From Mansonella perstans (lineage: Eukaryota; Nematoda; Chromadorea; Rhabditida; Onchocercidae), in the NCBI GenBank assembly GCA_037074765.1, contig JBAMDO010000159.1:62001-126000 (forward strand): 64,000 nt of DNA, given 5' to 3'. The translations under genes and the position numbers were made by a program. The notes under the pieces were generated by a model, which had not been told where the DNA came from, made no database searches, and was given only the letters and a program-made list of their open reading frames with translations. Below, in pieces: positions 60,695 to 64,000 of this stretch (the first letter of the stretch is position 1; the number at the start of each line of letters is the position of its first letter).

Positions 60695-60912
60695 TCACAA
60701 ATATGCTATCATCCGACAAACAGAAACTTTTTTTAAATAGATTTTAATTGTGTGAATCATAAATATCATAAATAGATCATATTTATAATTCATTGGAATA
60801 GCATGGTATATTGCAGCTGTTAAAAGAAGTATAAGAAATAATTGCTGATAACAACGCATGTAAATGGTTTGTTTCTCAGATACAAATGTAGCATCTCTCG
60901 TTTTTTCAATTT
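60695..60912 (-). CDS. Candidate terminal exon of a small membrane protein
   Basis: After an AATTTCAG acceptor the minus strand is open for 71 codons to TGA at 60695: IEKTRDATFVSEKQTIYMRC, then a hydrophobic segment (QLFLILLLTAAIYHAIPM) and a basic, hydrophobic end. No family was recognised and no upstream exon found. Confidence 0.3.
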
Positions 60913-63900
60913 CTGAAATTAATACGCAAAAGAATTAGTAATTTAATTACACTTTCAAATAGGAAACTTTTTTTTCCATGTTGAAAAATAAAATTATTTT
61001 CAGTTTTTGAAATGAATAAATAATTTTGGGAGAAAATATGAAATGTGAATTAAATGAAATTTGCAAAAGTAAACTTTCTGTTTTAATTTTTATTTGAAAA
61101 TTTCATCAAACAGATGATAAAACAAGCATTCATTTCTTGCTTCGTTTTACTTTCACTCTCTCATTTTCTGGTTCTCTTTCTTCCATGCTTAGTTTTTGCT
61201 GTGAACTTTTCCACTTTGACATGATTCGATATTTTCGCTGATTGGATTTGGAAACTTACTAATTTTCATCATCATCATTATCAGACTTGTTTATTTTCGC
61301 ATGAAATTCTGTTTACTGATTACTTTTCTTGATTATCAAAAAGATATGCAAAGGAAATATTTAAAACAGAGCCTTGAAAATATTAAGTTTTAGTTTAAAA
61401 TACGTAAACGTTTAATTTGTTGATGTTTTCATTAAAATTAAATTATCTTCTGATCATCATCACATCCTGATCATCACCATTCACAAATTATTTGTTGTGA
61501 AAAATCACCATAAAAATTAAGTAAAACAAAAAAAGGCAATTTTTGTAAAGTCAAAAAACCACAAAAAAAAATCATTTCTTTAATCCAAGCAAAACACTGA
61601 ACATATCAAAATGAAAAGGAGCAGAATTTAAATTTCAATATAAGAATTCAAAAACTGCAAAGCTCAATTATCAAACAGCAAAAATTAAAACCACACTTAT
61701 CTCCTGTTAATCACATGATAATTAACCAAAACAAAATATCTTACTGTTTTAGGGTTAAAAAAATAAAAACAAAATAGAATTTTAATTGTTATCGTTATTT
61801 AATTAACAAAAAAGTACACATATTATAATTTGATTGCATATGGCTTGCATCCGAAAGATATTTGTATAGGTATAACTGTTTTAAGCGCAGTATTTTTATG
61901 TTAGAATTTTTAGTATAAAATTTGTATGCCTAATTGTTGATTACTTAGTTAAAAATTTTTAATATAGTAGGATGAAATGGCCTATAAGATAACAAAAATT
62001 TTCCATCATCAAATCTTAAACAAACGTGAAGTTTAAATCAAAATGCTTAATTCGTATCTCACACTCACTAAACCAGAAACAATACTTTAAATTTATCTCT
62101 TGCTTCTTAATACCCAAAATTGGTAGATAAAGTTTAAAATAGATAAGGCATCAATATGAAATAGATACATTAAATTAAACCTAGCAAATTTAATTCAGTT
62201 CAATTCAACCATATGTACAAATGCATGCGATATTTAGACATTTGAAGAGAAATGGAAGAAAATTGAAGAAATAAATTTAATTAAGTGAAGTGCCAGGAAA
62301 AATCATCATCATTAACATTTTATAAAATCACTTTTTAAGAAAAATTGATTTCCAAAAAAAAGGAAATATTCAAATTTTCTGAATAGATAAAAAATGGAAA
62401 ATAAATGAATTTAGCATTTCAATTCATCTAGCAAATGCTATCATAAAAAAGTGCTAATAAGCACATTAATATCAATTTCGTTAATTATTGCATTCAAGAA
62501 CTAATAAAAGAAAAAATAAGACGTGCTTAGGTATGAAGGTTAATAAAATAAATTCAACATCTTACAAGAGCAGTATTTCATTTATCATCTAAAATATGAT
62601 CTAAATGCTAAACCGAATTTTTTCCTGCTTCATAAATTAGTTATCACTTAAATATACACATATTAAACAAATTTGATGTGCAAAATTCGAGTTGATTTAA
62701 AAAATTTGAGAAGTTTTTGGAAAATTTTTGCTTGTTTCCGAAGTTCCATTAATCGCTGTCATCATTTCAAATTGTAAATTAGGATAAAAAAAGGAAAAAA
62801 AAGCTTAAAATTTGCTTCATTGCAATTGCATTCCTAAAATATTGCTTATTATTACTTCTGGAAATGTCGGAACAAACAGTAAAATTTTGTTTTAGAATTA
62901 AATTGAAAATTTCATTAACCTAATAAGCAAACCTTGCCCACTTCCTCGCCTTGTTTTTGCATTACATTCTATTTTTTCATATTCACAACTTCTTATTTAT
63001 ATAAAAATTGCTATTTTTTTAAAACTTTACGTCGTCACACGAAACATCTTCCTTTTATTTCATGTAAAAAAAAAACAAATAAACATATTTTTAGGTTTAT
63101 AATTTTGAATTAAAGCAATGGAAAAGCTTACAAATCTTGAAAACAACGAAGAAATAATGTTTGAATCAAGCTTAACCAAAATTGTCAAGTTATATAAAAA
63201 TTGGAAATCAAGAAATATTTTTTTCTTATCATTTTGAACTCATGCATATTTATGGTTCTAACATCAAACCATTTTTCCATTTTTCATGTTGAATTTTCAA
63301 ATTTCTCAACTCATATCCAAACGGATATACCCTCTACTTAAGGTTATACCTGAACTTCTAGGCTTCAGCTATATGCGAATATAAATTACATTGTTTAATG
63401 TAATAACATCCGAAATATCACTGATATTTACATAAAAAATTTCAGCTATGTAGGAAAGTATGTTCAGGACTTCAGTGAGCAGAAATGAATGTGACTTTTT
63501 CATGTATTTTCATTTAAATTTTAAATGCTATTTAAAATATAGTTTAGACGCTATTTGTATCATCAAAACAGAGAAAATCGCTTTCTACCACTTTTCTTTA
63601 ACCATTTATCATTTAACATCTTTAACCATTTTTTCTTTAACCCCAAAATGTATCCGATCGTTTTTATTATCCAAACATTTTAATATGCTCTCTATGATAG
63701 CATTATCCAACCTTCAACACTAAAATGTATCCTGTTATTCTTAATCGTCTTCTAACGGATAACTGTTATCACTGTCCTTGCTCGAATCATATTTTTTTTG
63801 TTCTATTGGAATTAGTCAGTCTTTGTGTTCATATCATGGAATTACCATAATTGGCGACAAAATAGCAAGATAAGTGAAAATATACGTTTACACCGATGCA

Positions 63901-64000
63901 TCAATTGCAAACGTCTATTCAGCTTATCTCTATCTATTAAAACATGGGACTCAAAAAAAACCGCTGATCTATACAAAATAACAACATTGGTCTACGCAAA
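60913..64000. other. Long AT-rich stretch without recognisable genes
   Basis: About 3.1 kb of strongly AT-rich sequence. 63600-63740 has near repeats of TTTAACCATT and AAAATGTATCC. The 87-codon + strand frame at 63460-63723 runs over these repeats and is not convincing. The last 60 bases share a short motif with 49951. Confidence 0.4.

Noticed and set aside
63460..63723. 87-codon + strand open frame at the right end
   Set aside because: It runs through short repeats (TTTAACCATT, AAAATGTATCC), has no splice context and no recognisable domain.
1..64000. tRNA genes, CRISPR arrays, bacterial-type operons or Wolbachia-derived insertions
   Set aside because: Several GTTCGAA-type strings were checked (for example 790, 2105, 15540) without a cloverleaf; no spaced repeat array and no compact GC-richer bacterial coding block were seen.

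Overview
The window looks like nuclear DNA from a parasitic nematode, most likely a filarial worm (Onchocercidae). It is strongly AT-rich and its genes are split into many short exons (about 50-300 bp) with GTAAGT-type donors and TTTCAG acceptors. Several start codons sit a few bases after a TTTCAG-type site, as expected for spliced-leader trans-splicing. It also carries decayed BEL/Pao retrotransposon pieces and nematode-specific receptor genes. The genus assignment is inference. All gene models were assembled by hand from homology, splice sites and reading phase.

Layout. 0.2-1.0 kb (+): last three exons of a receptor-type tyrosine kinase. 3.9-11.6 kb: duplicated blocks with an intact seven-exon 7TM receptor gene (copy A, minus, 6933-9003), a receptor exon fragment, an orphan copy of a protease promoter, and a fold-back element of about 1.75 kb. 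13.2-14.9 kb: weak exon candidates (minus). 17.9-23.7 kb (minus): ten-exon SLC6 transporter closest to serotonin transporters, with a 28S rRNA gene fragment inside an intron. 26.1-30.5 kb: Pao gag-protease fragment joined to a truncated receptor first exon, then an eight-exon papain-family cysteine protease (plus), then a second protease promoter with a dead first exon. 31.2-34.4 kb: receptor pseudogene (copy B) and more duplicated pieces. 35.5-43.0 kb: a very large inverted repeat, two near-identical arms of about 2.27 kb around a loop of about 3 kb that holds one intact receptor gene (copy C, minus, 38204-40265). 44.7-47.8 kb (minus): unidentified basic, Ser/Asn-rich protein with a Cys/His cluster. 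48.6-49.2 kb: Pao integrase remnant. 51.6-59.3 kb (minus): a 15-exon gene with two candidate LOTUS (OST-HTH) domains and a long disordered tail, like nematode germ-granule MIP-type proteins. 59.3-64 kb: little recognisable.

How the pieces relate. Receptor and protease pieces recur together. A minus-strand receptor lies next to a plus-strand protease promoter at 9.0-9.7 kb and 26.6-27.8 kb, and next to a third promoter copy at 30.1-31.2 kb. An ancestral divergent receptor/protease unit seems to have been duplicated in tandem and then decayed unequally: receptors A and C are open, B is dead, the copy at 26.6 kb is cut by a Pao fragment, and one protease remains. That protease keeps its catalytic triad but has a CG in place of AG at one 3' splice site. 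No CRISPR array, tRNA or operon of prokaryotic type was seen.
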